This document shows positions 24,576 through 35,943 of a DNA stretch of 64,000 nucleotides, one piece after another. Position 1 is the stretch's first letter. Each line of letters starts with the position of its first letter. The stretch is from positions 702,788 to 766,787 of the forward strand of contig QANY01011423.1 in NCBI GenBank assembly GCA_003255025.1, read 5' to 3'. Made by a program: the position numbers and the translations under genes. The notes under the pieces are model-generated. The model searched no databases and had not been told where the DNA came from. It saw nothing but the letters and a program-made list of their open reading frames with translations. This stretch comes from Datisca glomerata. Lineage: Eukaryota > Streptophyta > Magnoliopsida > Cucurbitales > Datiscaceae.

Positions 24576-25242
24576 TGCAAGACTTTTTCCCCTAATCAGG
24601 GATCAAAAGGGAAATGTATTGATAAGGGTTGATTTATATGAGTATTAATGTGTTTGTGTGTGTATGTGTGTGTGAGAGAGAGAGAGAGAGAATGTGTGTG
24701 TGTGAGAGAGAGAGAGGAGTAAATGCTATGAGTTATATTTGTTTGAGTTGTATTAAATGCATGTGTTTCATTTAATACGCTGGCCTTATATAAGCTTCCT
24801 AATTTACATGAAAAATAGGGGAATGATTATCCTCCATTGCACTCATTATGCCTAGAGATCACACTCATTCATGGGGATCTTTCTACAAGATATGGTCATT
24901 TTTCCCTTCCTTATTTATCATTTTCATCTGTCTCATTTAACCGTCAATCAGTCACAGTCACTCGGTGATTTCTTGTGGTTCGAGCCAGTCAGCCGTAGCC
25001 ACTTGGTGGCTTGCTATTCTGTCTCGTCCGAGTCATTTAGCTACCTAATCAATCATTGCCACTTGACTGTCATTTCGGATCTCTTTCATTCATTCTCGTT
25101 CTTCTTCTGATCTTTCTCTTCCTGTTCTTGCATAGTTCAGCGAGTGCCTCACTCGTTCATGGTAGTTCTGCGTGTCTCAGATTCCTTTTCTCGTTCCAGA
25201 GGCGTGGATCCTCTGTCAGTCTTTTCCCGTTGATCAGTCATC
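24576..25242 (-). repeat. 5' LTR of element A, truncated
   Basis: It begins tgcaagacttttt in plus orientation and aligns to the left LTR up to cagtcttttcccgttgatcagtca. A TATA-type box (ccttatataagc, 24784-24795) reads TATATAAGG on the minus strand, the transcribed strand. The remainder of the LTR is missing. Confidence 0.75.
24645..24718. repeat. (TG)n / (GA)n microsatellite
   Basis: Mixed tgtgtg and gagaga runs lie within the LTR of element A and are absent at this length in the other LTR copy (agagagag near 19141), so they expanded after insertion or differ between parents. Confidence 0.9.
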
Positions 25243-26467
25243 ATTTTACATGTAAGAATGACCGTTGCATTTTTAATATGCACGAATGACTATTTATAAG
25301 ATTTTATATAAGTTAATTTCTTTTAGAAATAACAAGAGCATTCTTAAAATTTTGTATTTCACTCACAATATTATATTAGTTAAAAGGCTACATTTGCATT
25401 TACAATTTTTGAAAGATTATTTTTGCCTATTATTTCTATAATTGAGTTATTCTTACCAAAAGCCTGAGGATTTTTATACAATAGAGAGGCTAAAACTCAT
25501 GTACTGTACTGAGGATTTCCCTCTATTTCCCTCTTTTTATATATATATTTTTTAAAATTATTTGTATTATAATATTGCTTTTTACAGTATAGAAATTTAA
25601 AAATTTATATACACTAGACCGGGGCTTCCTAGGCTTACTTGTAAGCCTCGACTCTAATTTTTTACTGTTTGTGTCATTTTATATATTTAAATGAAATACT
25701 CATAAGAAAATGAATGACGTACTTTATTAATAATAAGAATGTATTACAAAAAAAAATGTGCAGAATACAAAAAAAAAAGATTACACATAAAACTTGGGTC
25801 GAGGCTTGCAAGTAATGCAATGGGCTAAAACAGTAACATCCCTATAGATGGTGCTCACAGTCTAAGACGTTTGTCTTCAGAATACAACGGACTTGTGGAG
25901 GCAGTAAGTGGCACAGCAATACTATCTCTCTTAGGCTTGATTTGGCTAGACCATTCTATTATTTTTTAATTTTTTTTTCAGATATCTTCAAGAGGTGTCT
26001 AACATGGAGATGCATTTCAAGATGTACCATTTAGGCAGTTTTGCAACTGGACAGTCATAATTTTGTGGGCATCATTAGGAGAGGGAATTAAACGATCATA
26101 TAGAGTGATCCAAAGGTAAATAAATCTCCAGTATCATACGTCCCACTAGAATTTTTTTGGGTCAAAATTATAACACAAATTTTAATAGAGATAAAGAATA
26201 TGACTCGAATTTACGACTTCTAAAATATAAACGTGTGTGAACTTAACTAACTACGACAACTCAATTTGTCATACACCCACCAGAATGACCCCTCCTTAAA
26301 ATGAGCTTGATTCGTTGATGTGCTTACATTCCACGTGTGTTAAACTTATTGGTTTATCATGACACGTAACACCAATAATAGTGTGTTTTGACGTGGATCC
26401 CCTCCCCGTTATAAACACGGAAAATTGCATCGAAGTAACAAAAACAGGTGTCTCAGATTTTTGCTTT
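25243..26467. other. Intergenic DNA with a short inverted repeat
   Basis: No gene is recognised. A segment near 25625-25655 (gcttacttgtaagcctcgactc) recurs inverted near 25797-25818 (gggtcgaggcttgcaagta), with poly-A/T tracts between. This could be the stem of a small MITE. Confidence 0.45.
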
Positions 26468-26595
26468 GACCCTTATATATATTATGTCAAGGATTGGGTT
26501 TGAACATATGAACCCAAGGTTTACACAAAATATTTACCATGAAGCTACTGACCAACATATGTCCATTCACAAAAAAATAAATATAACATTCACCC
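26468..26595 (-). mobile_element. SINE-like repeat, copy 1
   Basis: This is about 85 percent similar by eye to 27709-27835. On the minus strand it has a decayed A-box-like TAGCTTCATGG (26537-26547), then GTTCAAACCC (26496-26505, B-box-like), a spacing of about 40 bp. This is the layout of a tRNA-derived polymerase III promoter. Confidence 0.5.
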
Positions 26596-26954
26596 ACATG
26601 AATGGACTACCAAAAAGTAATTCATCTGAGCACAGCAAGAATGATACCGCATCGGGAGTGGTAGCTTCTGGCTTTGAACCATCCTTAGTAAAAGACTATT
26701 GGGATTTCTTGGTTGATAAATGAGCTTGATGTCTTGAACTCATCAACCATTGATTTAATATTTAACAATAGAAGTTACACAGCTCACTTTTTAACACATT
26801 TTGTTCTAATGAGTGCTATAGAGATTTCACCTTATTAAATCTCATAGAAGCGACCTCACTTCTCACTCACATAGGTGACCACTTATCAAGAGTATCATGT
26901 CATACTCCTACTCGTTACAAGCTATAAGTATCATTAAAAGCTAGGCTTGACCTT

Positions 26955-27690
26955 TCTATTCTCTACAGGCAGCACCTACTACGTCTTGGGAATAGGTAGG
27001 AGATTAATTCTCCTTAGGTGCTCTTGGTGAGTTAATCACAACTAGTTTTCCTATTGAACCTAGTCCATGGGATCTCTAATTGCTAGGTTACGTTTCCATT
27101 GAGCTAACTCGTTGATAAAGGCCTTAGCCCCATCCCCCTCGATGTTTTCTTTACTTACTCTCTAGATAATCTTTTGCGAGCGGATTCGCCAGATTTTCTT
27201 TAGTTCTAACAAAGTCAACAGAAAAACTCTTGTAGACAGTAAATGTTTAACGGTATTATGTCATTGATCTATATGATGTGACTTACTATTATATTCCTTG
27301 TTGTGTGCCTTAGCTATTGCAGCTTAGCAATCACAATGTATACATATGGTTGTCACTTGTTTCGGCCATATAGGAATATCCTCTAGAAACTTTCTTATCC
27401 ATTCAGCTTCTTCTCCTGCTTTATCTAATGTGATTGTGATCATATGAGCACGTTTTGAGATCTCGAGACCTTGATCCTAAGTATAACATCAGTTATGCCC
27501 AAATCTTTCATATCAAAATTTTTTGTCAACATTTTCTTTGTCGACTTGATCATCAAAGAGTTAGATCCCAATATTAGCATGGCATCCACATATAAACATA
27601 CTAGAGCATATGCATCATCCAAACTCTTCACGTAGACACACTTGTCACACTCATTGATTTTGAATCCATTAGAAATCATAATCTTATCAA
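26955..27690 (-). pseudogene. Copia reverse transcriptase/RNase H remnant
   Basis: The minus-strand frame 27440-27679 carries a copia segment: SNGFKINECDKCVYVK, then CLYVDAMLILGSN, where the catalytic YVDD box reads YVDA, then LTKNFDMKDLG. RNase H pieces follow toward 26955 (WIRKFLEDIPIWPKQ, then CIHCDCQAAIAKAHNKEYNS and SHHIDQ). Between them a large part is missing and stops occur. No LTRs could be assigned; the flanking short repeats look like separate SINE-type insertions. Confidence 0.85.
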
Positions 27691-27708
27691 ACTGAGATAA
27701 GGCCTCAA

Positions 27709-27835
27709 GACCCTTAAATATATTATGTCAAAGCTTGGGTTTGAATCCATGACCTCAAGATTTTACACAAAACTTTTACCACTAAGCTACTAACCAACAT
27801 ATGTTCATTCACAACAAAATAAATATAACAATATT
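27709..27835 (-). mobile_element. SINE-like repeat, copy 2
   Basis: On the minus strand the A-box TAGCTTAGTGG (27779-27789) matches the consensus TRGCNNAGYGG exactly. GGATTCAAACCC (27737-27748) sits where a B-box belongs. It ends in ATATATTTAAGGGTC. The copy interrupts the copia reverse-transcriptase remnant on its right side. Confidence 0.55.
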
Positions 27836-27929
27836 TCCTCAAATGTTGGTTTTAATTTTCACAGGCTTTCAATTCTTAAATTGACTTATAATAATCATGA
27901 ATGATAGTTTTAAATTCTACCATTTTTCC

Positions 27930-28849
27930 TGTAAATGATTTTTTATAAGTGTTAATCAGAAAGAATGGGAGGAGAACTTAAGAATAAGAGGAGTTTTTAG
28001 ATAATCTCATGGTTTTCTGTTTTAGTTGTCTTGAATGTGTTCTTCCTCAAGTACATTGGCCTTTATATAGATTTCTCAAATCCCATGTGTAAATTAAAAT
28101 AACAATATAAAAGGAAGCACTCATTATTCCTTGGGATCACACCCGTTGGTGGGGGTCATTCTACTGGGTATGGCCCCATTTTTCCTTTGCCTCGCTCAGT
28201 CATCTATCAATCATGGCCACTTGGCGATTTCGTAAGGATTCAAGTCAATCAATCACAGTGACTTGGTGGTCTACCAATCTGTATCATCTGAGTATTTTCA
28301 TCTTTTACTAAATCAATCATCATCGCATGTCTGTCATCTCAGGTCTTTTCGCATGTCTCTGTTCTTCTTCTCTTCCTTCCTTTCTCGTTCTTGCAAGGTC
28401 TCCCGCTTCAACATTTTTTCCCGTTCTGATGAGGTTTCCCACGTCTGGGCTCTTCCCATTTTGACAAGGCCTCCTACTTCAGCATTTTTTCCCGATCTGA
28501 TGAGGTCTCATGCTTTAGCATTCTTTCCTGTTCTAAGATCTCCCACTTCTGGGCTCTTCTCGTTTTGATAAGGCCTCCCACTTCAGCATTCTTTCCTGCT
28601 CTGACGAGGTCTCCCGCTTTAGCGTTTCCCTCTCTAACGAGATCTCCCACTTCAACGTTCTTCCCCGTTCTAAAGAAGTCTTCCTCTTCTGGGCTCTTCT
28701 CGTTTCAGCGTACTTTCCTGCTCTGACGAGGTCTCCCGTTTATGCGTTCCTTCCCACTTAGCCGTAATCTTTCCATGTTTGTGACCCACGTGTCCTCTCA
28801 AGGTTCGTTCTTTCTATACACGTGTCTTGGGTGATTTTTTTCCTATTCA
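27930..28849 (-). repeat. 3' LTR of element B
   Basis: This is 920 bp. The left part aligns to 35944 onward (agtgttaatcagaaagaatg and onward). An interior GC-rich stretch (about 28395-28750) is itself made of imperfect roughly 35-bp units with gaggtctcccgcttcagc-type cores. It lacks about 40 bp near its start that the other LTR has. Confidence 0.9.
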
Positions 28850-28863
28850 TTTGCCCACCATTA
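28850..28863 (-). promoter_or_regulatory. Polypurine tract of element B
   Basis: The minus strand reads AATGGTGGGCAAA immediately before the 3' LTR start TGAATAGG. Confidence 0.75.
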
Positions 28864-29399
28864 CCCTCAATGGATTTTATTTATGTGTGATGATGAGGAC
28901 TCCTTGATTCGCATGCGCTTTTTCAAAGATGTTTTGTCTTCTCTCAGGAATCTGCACTTCTTTGGAAATAACAAACAAACAAATATATATATATATATAA
29001 CAGTTAATTAAATCAAGGGAGGCGCACGTTTTTCCTGCGATGGCACTTCGTTTCCCATTTTTAATTATTTTGGCTAACGACGCTTTTGTCTCTACTCCTT
29101 TTTCCAACTGTCATCATGTCATTCGTTGACGTTAGTGACGTTTATGTCTTATCAGTTGTGCCCTTTCAAAAAAAACCTCCTTTCAGATTCCCATTTTCAA
29201 AGAATTTATAGAGCGTCTTTTCATTTTCTTCTTCTTCTTCGTTTTTTAACCCGGAGCCTATTTAAGGATTCTCTTGTTTTACTTCTTCCTATCTTCGATT
29301 GTGGTAAGATATTCCCCTCTGTTATCTTCTTCATTTTTTTTGTTTCAAATCCCTTCTCCTTCATCTATGGCGTGAGGCGATACTTCTAAGTTTAAAACC

Positions 29400-31440
29400 C
29401 CGGTATCTTTGGTCAGAAATCAGACTGAGCTAGGACATTTCATAGGTTCCCACCGTGACGCCTTTCCCTCCGACGTAGTGTGCATTCTAGGTGAAAGTGG
29501 GACCGCAGGCCATCCCTGTAGTCCTTCATACCAAATAACCTTTACCCCTATGTACATAGCTTTAGGGCTTAAGCTTCTTTTCTCCCATTTCTTTCAGGAA
29601 TTCTTCCACACCTGTTATTTAGCTCCATCACAGTTTACCCCTAGCTCCTATAGGATTTTACTTAGTTTTGAAGCCTTAAGTAGGAGGTATGGCTTAGATT
29701 TAGGAGTAAAAGAACTTAGGGCGTGCTACAGCATCAAGTACCGTGCCGACTCTGAGTATTACTATATGGCCCCTCGCCCTGGTGGTGAAAAAAGAAAAAT
29801 GATCACTGCGATCCCAAAAGGAGACAAAGGTTGGGAACGGGATGTTCTTCAAATAGGAAGAAACTGGGGCGGTAATGGACGCTGGACGATTCCCCGTAGA
29901 TGGGGAGTCCACAGTAAGTCGTCGGAGCTCTGGTTCCTACTTCTTTGCTTTATGTTTGTTTTTTTACTCACTTTCTTTCTACTCATTTATCTTTGTAGAT
30001 AATAAAAAGAACAAACCCCCATCTTTCCCAAGAGTAAAGATAGAATATCATAGTCGCGGTCAACATTCATGGACGGGATTGTTATGATCTCCTAGATCCA
30101 AGACAGGAAATCAACTTCACTTTCATCCCGTAAGATAGCCAATCTTCACCCCTCCGTGTTGTGCCTCTACCTTCAGGGCAGCCATCCACATCATCTCCCT
30201 CGTCTTCTCCTGAAATCCCACTAGGTACTCTCACTTCGCAGTCTCTGATTTCTATTTCTAGTACGTCCATTTCTTTTGGGTCTGAACGGGAAGACGCGAA
30301 ACAGGAACGTCTGTTTCAACACCTTACAGTGAGTGTTATGTCGAGGCACGCTCGTTTGAGGAGTACCATTATTGGAGACGTGTCCGAGGAAGTAAGGAAC
30401 TTCCGTCCAAGATGCGAGGCCCCAAGTTCTTCCTAGGTGGTTTTGAGTCTTCCTCATGCTACTCCTACCTCCTCTTCAACCATTCCCCTCACTCCCGTTG
30501 TTCCAGCGGATGCTCCCCAACAACGGTCCTCTTCTGGTCCACCCCCTCCTCAGTTGGACTCAGCTACTTTCCACTCGTCCGGCACTTAGGGCGGAGGGGA
30601 GGACCCTTCTTTGTGGAGTTGGAGAAACTTCTGCGGGGTTCCACAAGTTCCCGCTTCTATCAATTTCCTTAACAACCCCAATTTTGCACATATTGTGCTT
30701 CGTGGGGTCCAGTCTGTTACGGACATGGCCACTGCTCGTGGCATGTCAGTCGGGAATCAGCTATGCTCGCTCACCCATGGTCTATTCCTCTTTTGTTGGC
30801 TAACATTTTGGTTTTCTCTTGTTCTTTTCTACAGGACATCATTTTCCATAAGAGAGTCCAAGAGCACTTTCTTGGTAATGAGCAGACACATGTCCTATGG
30901 AAAAGGGAGATTGAGAGTTGTCGTGGGGTCCTCCAGACTCAGAGGGCTAAAATTGAGTGGCTCACAAAATGAGAAGCCGAACTTCATGGCACAGTTGAGG
31001 ATTTAGCCCAAGGGGTGGCAGCTGTGACAACGAAATTCTCCAAGCTTGAGGATTCCTTGAAATCCACCAAGGAAGCACTTGAAGAGACCAAGAGGTGTCA
31101 AGCCACTTCCTACGAGAACCTGAAGATCGTGGAAGATAGATTGACTGCTACTCAGGTGGCTTGGGAGAAAGCTGAGCAGAGAGAGAGAGAGACCGAGGAC
31201 ATCTATCGGGCTTTGTTCGACAAGGATGAGAAGAAGGTCTATCAAACGGGCTATGAGGATGGGAAGGAAAACCTTCCTCCCAAATTTTCTTTTGAGGATG
31301 ATCGCGTTGTCGAAGATGCCTCAGTTCCCGTAGCTAAAGATTTCGCCATTCCTGTTCCTGAAGACTCCACCATCCCGGTTGCTGATGACGATGTTGCCAA
31401 CCTCCTACTGCTAAGGTCAATGGTATCGACGAGACTTAGC
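29400..31440 (+). pseudogene. Antisense extra gene of element B (transposase_28-like)
   Basis: The plus-strand frames read like the plant 'putative gypsy type transposon' protein family found as an additional gene in Tat retrotransposons. Exon 1 (to 29913) carries the core, with YIALGLKLLFSHFF, FTPSSYRILLSFEALSRRYG and a basic/aromatic stretch near VLQIGRNWGGN. A phase-compatible intron at 29914-29998 (GTAAGT to TTTGTAG) joins exon 1 to NNKKNKPPSFP. Proline/serine-rich middle parts follow. A late exon starts at 30835 after TTTTCTACAG and encodes a coiled coil to about 31440, broken by one in-frame TGA at 30970-30972. Frame breaks in the middle (about 30080-30700) make it a likely pseudogene. 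Function of the family is unknown. Confidence 0.75.
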
Positions 31441-31659
31441 TTTCCTTCTGCAGTTTGCTTTGCTAATTTTTTTTGTACATTATCTTTTTATCAATGAAAT
31501 GTCTTTTTATTCTTAGCGTATTTCATTAGTTTAGTATTTTATATTTAGCAATATTTGAGTGAGTAGAACTTAGAAGTCTCATACTTTCATCACTTTTCAA
31601 CCAAATAATTCTTTCAAATTAAGCAACTCACCATAGCAATTTCTAAGTTTCCAAATTAT

Positions 31660-31860
31660 TTTAAGCAACAATCTAAGTTCAGATTTCAGTAATTCAAAAC
31701 ATTAATTCAAGATTTTTTAAATAACAATTTAAGTTTAGACTTCACTAATTCAAAGTACTATTTTAAGTTATTCTAAATAGAAATTTAAGTTTAGACTTCA
31801 GTAATTCAAAGCATTATTTCAAGTTATTCTAAACAGAAATTTATAAGTTTCAAAATGTTA
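31660..31860. repeat. Tandem repeat, about 62-bp units
   Basis: Three to four units share aatttaagtttagacttcag, taattcaaagcattatttc and aagttattctaaacag. It lies just 3' of the antisense gene. Confidence 0.8.
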
Positions 31861-31864
31861 ATTC

Positions 31865-32385
31865 AAAGCACTATCTCGTTTAGAGTGGATGAGTCTTTCG
31901 ACATTTTAAAGAGAAGGTTTCTTCTGCTCTCAAGGTCTTAGGCTTCTGGGCTGCCGACCTTTTTTCACATTTTAGAGAGAATGTTTCTCCTGCTCTCAAG
32001 GGCTTACGCTTCTAGGCCGCCGGCCTTTTTTCAGTTTTGATTTTCATTTTAGAGAGTAGGCGTCCCCGCTCTCAAGGTTTTAGGCTTTCAAACCATCGAC
32101 ACGTTTTCCATTTTAGAGTGGTTTTTGTTCCGCTCTTAATGACTTAGGTTTTTAGGCCATGGTCATTACTCTTTTTCCCACATTTTAAAGAAAATGTTTC
32201 TCCCACTCTCAAGGGCTTAGGCTTCTGAGCCATCGACCTTTCTCCACATTTTATAGAGAAGGCTTTTCCCACTCTCAAGTGCTTAGGCTTCTAGACCGCT
32301 GACTTTTTTCAATTTTAATTTTATTTTTAGAGAGAAGGTTTCTCCCGCTCTTAAGGGCTTAGACTTCTAGGTCACCGCCCCCCCC
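31865..32385. repeat. Tandem repeat in element B, about 75-bp units
   Basis: Seven degenerate units share cattttagagagaaggtttc, tcccgctctcaagggcttag and gcttctaggccgccgacc. The motif ctctcaaggRcttaggct also occurs in blocks ii of element A, pointing to common ancestry. A poly-C run (about 32379-32390) ends the block. Confidence 0.88.
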
Positions 32386-32509
32386 CCCCCTTTTGTGTGA
32401 GACAGAAGGAAAGAATTGACATCAATTTTTTACGTGGGAAAAAATTGTGGGAGAAAACCCTTGAGATTGTATATTGCAATAACAATCAACAATTTAAGCG
32501 AAGTATTTC

Positions 32510-33560
32510 TTAAGGTAGCTGGAATTCCAGGGTTTTTCCAATTCTGCTCCCCTCTCTGTCATAAGGTGATAGTAGTCACTTCCGCCTATTGCTTTGACGA
32601 CGAAAGGACCTTCCCAAGACGGACCAAACTTTCCTTCTGTTTGGAAGATTTTTTTTCAAAACCAAATCTCCCTCTTGAAATTCGCTTTCTAATTTTCTTC
32701 TGGAAGTAAGCTTTCCTTTTCTGATTGTAATTAGTTGTTTGCACGAGTGTCGCTTCCCTTTTTTCTTCTAACAAAAATCAAGATTTTCTTTCATGAGTTC
32801 TTTGTTCTGTAGTTTAGTCAATTCTGATTAGAGAGTTAGGTTCCCTATTTACATTGGTATAACCGCTTCTGTTCTGTAGGCCAAAGCAAACGGTGTTTCG
32901 CCAGTCGCCACTCTGGGAGTTATTCTATATGCCCATAGTACTGCAGGTAATTCTTCAATCCATTTTCCCTTTGTTAACTCTAGGCATTTCTTCATGTTAT
33001 CGACTATGATTCGGTTTGATCTTTCAGCCTTCTCGTTTCCTTGTGGGTAGTAGGGTGAAGAGCATCGGTTGGTTATTTTGTAGGTCTTCGTAGAAAGTCC
33101 TCACCGTCCTTTCGATGAATCGAAGTTCGTTTTCAAACACTAATACCCGAGGGATTCCGTATCTGTACACTATATTCATCCACAAGAATCCCCTTACTTC
33201 TTTTTCATGAATCCTAGCAAAAGCTTCCGCCTCAATCAACTTGGTGAAGCGTTTCTGAGCGGGTGCCATGGGGAGTTGTCTGACAATGTCCATAGCTCAT
33301 TGCATGAATGGCCAGGGACTTATCACAGGGTCGAGTTCTCCTATGGCCAATTTTATTATGGGGGCAAATCGTTGACACTTGTCGCACTTCTTTGCCTATT
33401 GCTTGGCATCCCGGTGCATTTTCGTCAAGTAATACCCTTTATCAGTATTTTGTAGGCTAGAGAAATGCCCATGTATGATTCTCACACATGCCTCCATGAA
33501 CTTCTGCTAACACGTATTCGGTCTCCTTTTCTTTTAAAAGGCACTTCAGATACGGTCCTG
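32510..33560 (-). pseudogene. Gypsy integrase remnant of element B
   Basis: The clearest part is a 89-codon minus-strand frame (33024-33293) with FTKLIEAEAFARIHEKEVRG and IVYRYGIPRVLVFENELRF. In active gypsy integrases this last segment carries the second catalytic Asp before N; here the position reads Glu (ENE). Zinc-binding-region pieces (EVHGGMCENH) lie upstream near 33470-33500, and the C-terminal basic tail runs to about 32586. Several stops interrupt it. Confidence 0.88.
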
Positions 33561-33839
33561 AAAAAGACCGCTTATACAATAAATCGTTGATTATGCAGTA
33601 CATGGCACTCTGTTGTTGAATCTTCCTAGCGTGAAGTTTGTCTCAAGGTAGAATCCATTATTTTAGGCAACGTATTAAGTCAACCTGCCAGCTCGGTTCC
33701 AGCCCAGTTTCCACATCTGCTACCTCTCCGGCTACGATGCTTGGCTTTTCTAGAAACTCAATTGTTACACTTCTTTTTCGCGGGATTTGTAATGAGGACC
33801 CCGAATTAGTCAACGTGTCTGCGTGCCCATTTTTTGCTC

Positions 33840-34250
33840 TCGGGACATGGTGGATTTCAAAACTATTTAGTTACTCGAGTAGTCCATTTGCCCATTGTAG
33901 GTAACTAATTATTCTTTCATCCATTGCCGTGAACTCCTCTGTTACCTGTTTTACTACCAATATTGAATCACAAAATATTTTTATTTCATTTACATATAAT
34001 TCCCGTAACAGGGTGATTCCCATTATTAGAACTTCGTATTCGGTTTCATCGTTTGAGGTGTTGAATCCAAACGAGATGGAGTGTTTGAGTGTTTCTCAAA
34101 ACAGAGTTTGTAGTACCACTCCTTCCCCGACTCCTTTATTGTTTGAGGCTCCGTCAACGTATAATTCCCATCTCCCATTTTCAATTACTTATTGTCCGCT
34201 TCCTGATTCTTCCTTGGCATCAAACGTAAAGTCCGCCACAAAATCAGCTA
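33840..34250 (-). pseudogene. Second (Tat-type) RNase H of element B
   Basis: On the minus strand near 34090-34195 the sequence reads WELYVDGASNNKGVGEGVVL, followed by SNDETEYEVLIMG and a CDSILVVKQV segment. This matches the extra RNase H found after the ordinary one in Tat-lineage gypsy elements. It is broken by stops. Confidence 0.85.
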
Positions 34251-34319
34251 AGGCCTGCCCTTTGATTAATGTTCTTAGTTCGTAGTGGATCTCATATTGG
34301 CTTAACTCGATTGCTTACT

Positions 34320-34680
34320 TTACCTTCTTCCACTTATTTTGGGTGAATGCAGGAGACTTCTAATGGGTGAATCTATCAATACCTGTATGGTGTGCGCCTG
34401 AAAGTAAGGTCTTAGTTTCCTTGCGGCTACTACAATAGCCAGTATTAGTTTCTCCATCCTTTTGTAACGAGTCTCGGCTAGCACCAGACTTTTGCCGATG
34501 AAGTAAACCAGCTTCTGCTTCCTATCTTCTTCTCTGATCAGAACGGCACTGGCGGCAATCTGTGAGACTACTATGTATAAGTACAAAGGTTCCCACGACT
34601 TTGGTTTTGACAATAATGATGGAGTTGTCAAGTATTCTTTTATCTTGCTGAGAGCTTTTTCACACAAACCATCTTATCTG
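34320..34680 (-). pseudogene. Gypsy RNase H, fused by deletion to gag
   Basis: A 115-codon minus-strand frame carries the reverse-transcriptase connection/RNase H region: CEKALSKIKEYLTTPSLLSKP, then AASAVLIREEDRKQKLVYF and LRPYFQAHTIQVL. Directly upstream (34680-34800) the sequence is already gag-related. Protease and the reverse-transcriptase palm are therefore gone. Confidence 0.88.
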
Positions 34681-34794
34681 TCTGCTGAATTCTTTTATCA
34701 TCTCCAAGACTTGGTGTAAACCTTGTCTCTAGGATGGATGTCATCTTCGGGGCTCCTTCGAGCAACGGTTCTGTTCCGCTTACTGTCTCCCTGC

Positions 34795-35882
34795 TCATCT
34801 TCTTTTTCCGTTCTCTAATTCTGCTTTGAGCTCCGTTCTTCCTTTCTTTGTCTCATTAATCCTTCGTCCTGTTTGCTTCAATAAACTTCTTTTTTCTTCC
34901 TCCAACGTGACATACGCTTGCATCCTTTGGAAAGTCTCCATTATGGTCAGGGGTTTTATCTTTGACAGATCTTTAAAGAAAGGTGATTCTTGATCCAACC
35001 CTCGTCTAAAGGTCAGTCTCACCACATTGTCGTTACAACTTTCCACCTTGGCCATTTCTTCCTTGAATCTGCGAGTGTATTCCCAAAGCATTTGTTTTTC
35101 TTCTAGGTGGATATCGTCAGAAGGTGTATGAGTCCTCCATTATAGCCCAGCAAGTAGAGTACTGTATTAAGAAGGTGGTGGAAGTGACAGTAAAATTAGT
35201 AATGGAATGAGCAAGGAGGGAGTGATACCATTTGAGTGCAGTCACGTCTAGACTTGTGGGGAATATCCTGCACATCAAAGCGTCTTCATACTGGTATAAC
35301 GCCATGACTTGCTTGAATCATCTGAGATGATATACAGGGTCTGACTTCCCTTCATAACATTTGAATTTAGGTGCCGCGAACTTCCTCAGAAAATCGGGGC
35401 AGCTAGGATTTCTAGACATAGCGGAGTTCTGGTAAGTGATTCTATGTCATTTTTCCCCATGTTTCTCAGGCTCCTTAGTTCCATCATCTCTTCCATGACA
35501 GCTTCCGTCATGACTTTTGGTGGGAGAATTTATGTGTTCCTTGGACTGAACCATTACATCTTCATTCCGTACATTCCTACTATTTCCATTGTCACCATCC
35601 TGTCTGGCTTCATTTCCTTCTCGACAGTTGTCCCTTTTCCTCACGGTTAGTGTGCTGACTGACTTCTGCCCGCATTTGTGCAAGGTCACATTGCAATGCA
35701 GTGATCTACTCATGCATTGTCTACCATGCATTGCTTAATGTTTCAGCATTTCGTTGTTCCATTTCTTGCATTCGACCCAGAATGGTCCGAAACATCTCGG
35801 TTGGGGGAGGAGTGTGATTGGCTTGTTCATCCATGTTCTTGTTTCCTTCGTTGAGGGCAATGTTTGACCTTGTTCGAGGCAT
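34795..35882 (-). pseudogene. Gypsy gag of element B
   Basis: A start codon at 35880-35882 opens MPRTRSNIALNEGNKNMDEQ, only about 60 bp inside the 5' LTR. The Retrotrans_gag fold follows: KFKCYEGKSDP and HLRWFKQVMALYQYEDALMC, then the LDVTALKWYHSL segment (35117-35305), and LWEYTRRFKEEMAKV with RRGLDQESPFF (34795-35091). Stops near 35700 and frameshifts elsewhere break the frame. Gag would form the particle. Confidence 0.9.
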
Positions 35883-35943
35883 GATTTGATTTTCTAGAGA
35901 GTATCTTTGAGGTTGTTTTTATTCTCTCAATAAAAACATCAAA

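Larger units (their letters stand above)
19069..25242 (-). mobile_element. Non-coding LTR retrotransposon A (LARD-like)
   Basis: Direct repeats at 19069-19882 and 24576-25242 align over about 660 bp (shared words include tatgagtatta, ccttccttatttat, ccacttgactgtcatt and cagaggcgtgg). Between them lie 4.7 kb without gag or pol, made largely of tandem-repeat blocks. A purine-rich tract next to the left LTR and a primer-site-like sequence next to the right one give a minus-strand orientation. The right LTR lacks the outer roughly 150-180 bp that the left one has, so that end is truncated and no target duplication can be read. LTR similarity to element B suggests the same family group. Confidence 0.8.

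Noticed and set aside
26468..27835. The two 127-bp repeats as LTRs of the copia remnant
   Set aside because: They have no TG..CA ends or adjacent primer site or polypurine tract, and the right copy interrupts coding sequence; the A/B-box layout fits a SINE better, though this is not settled.
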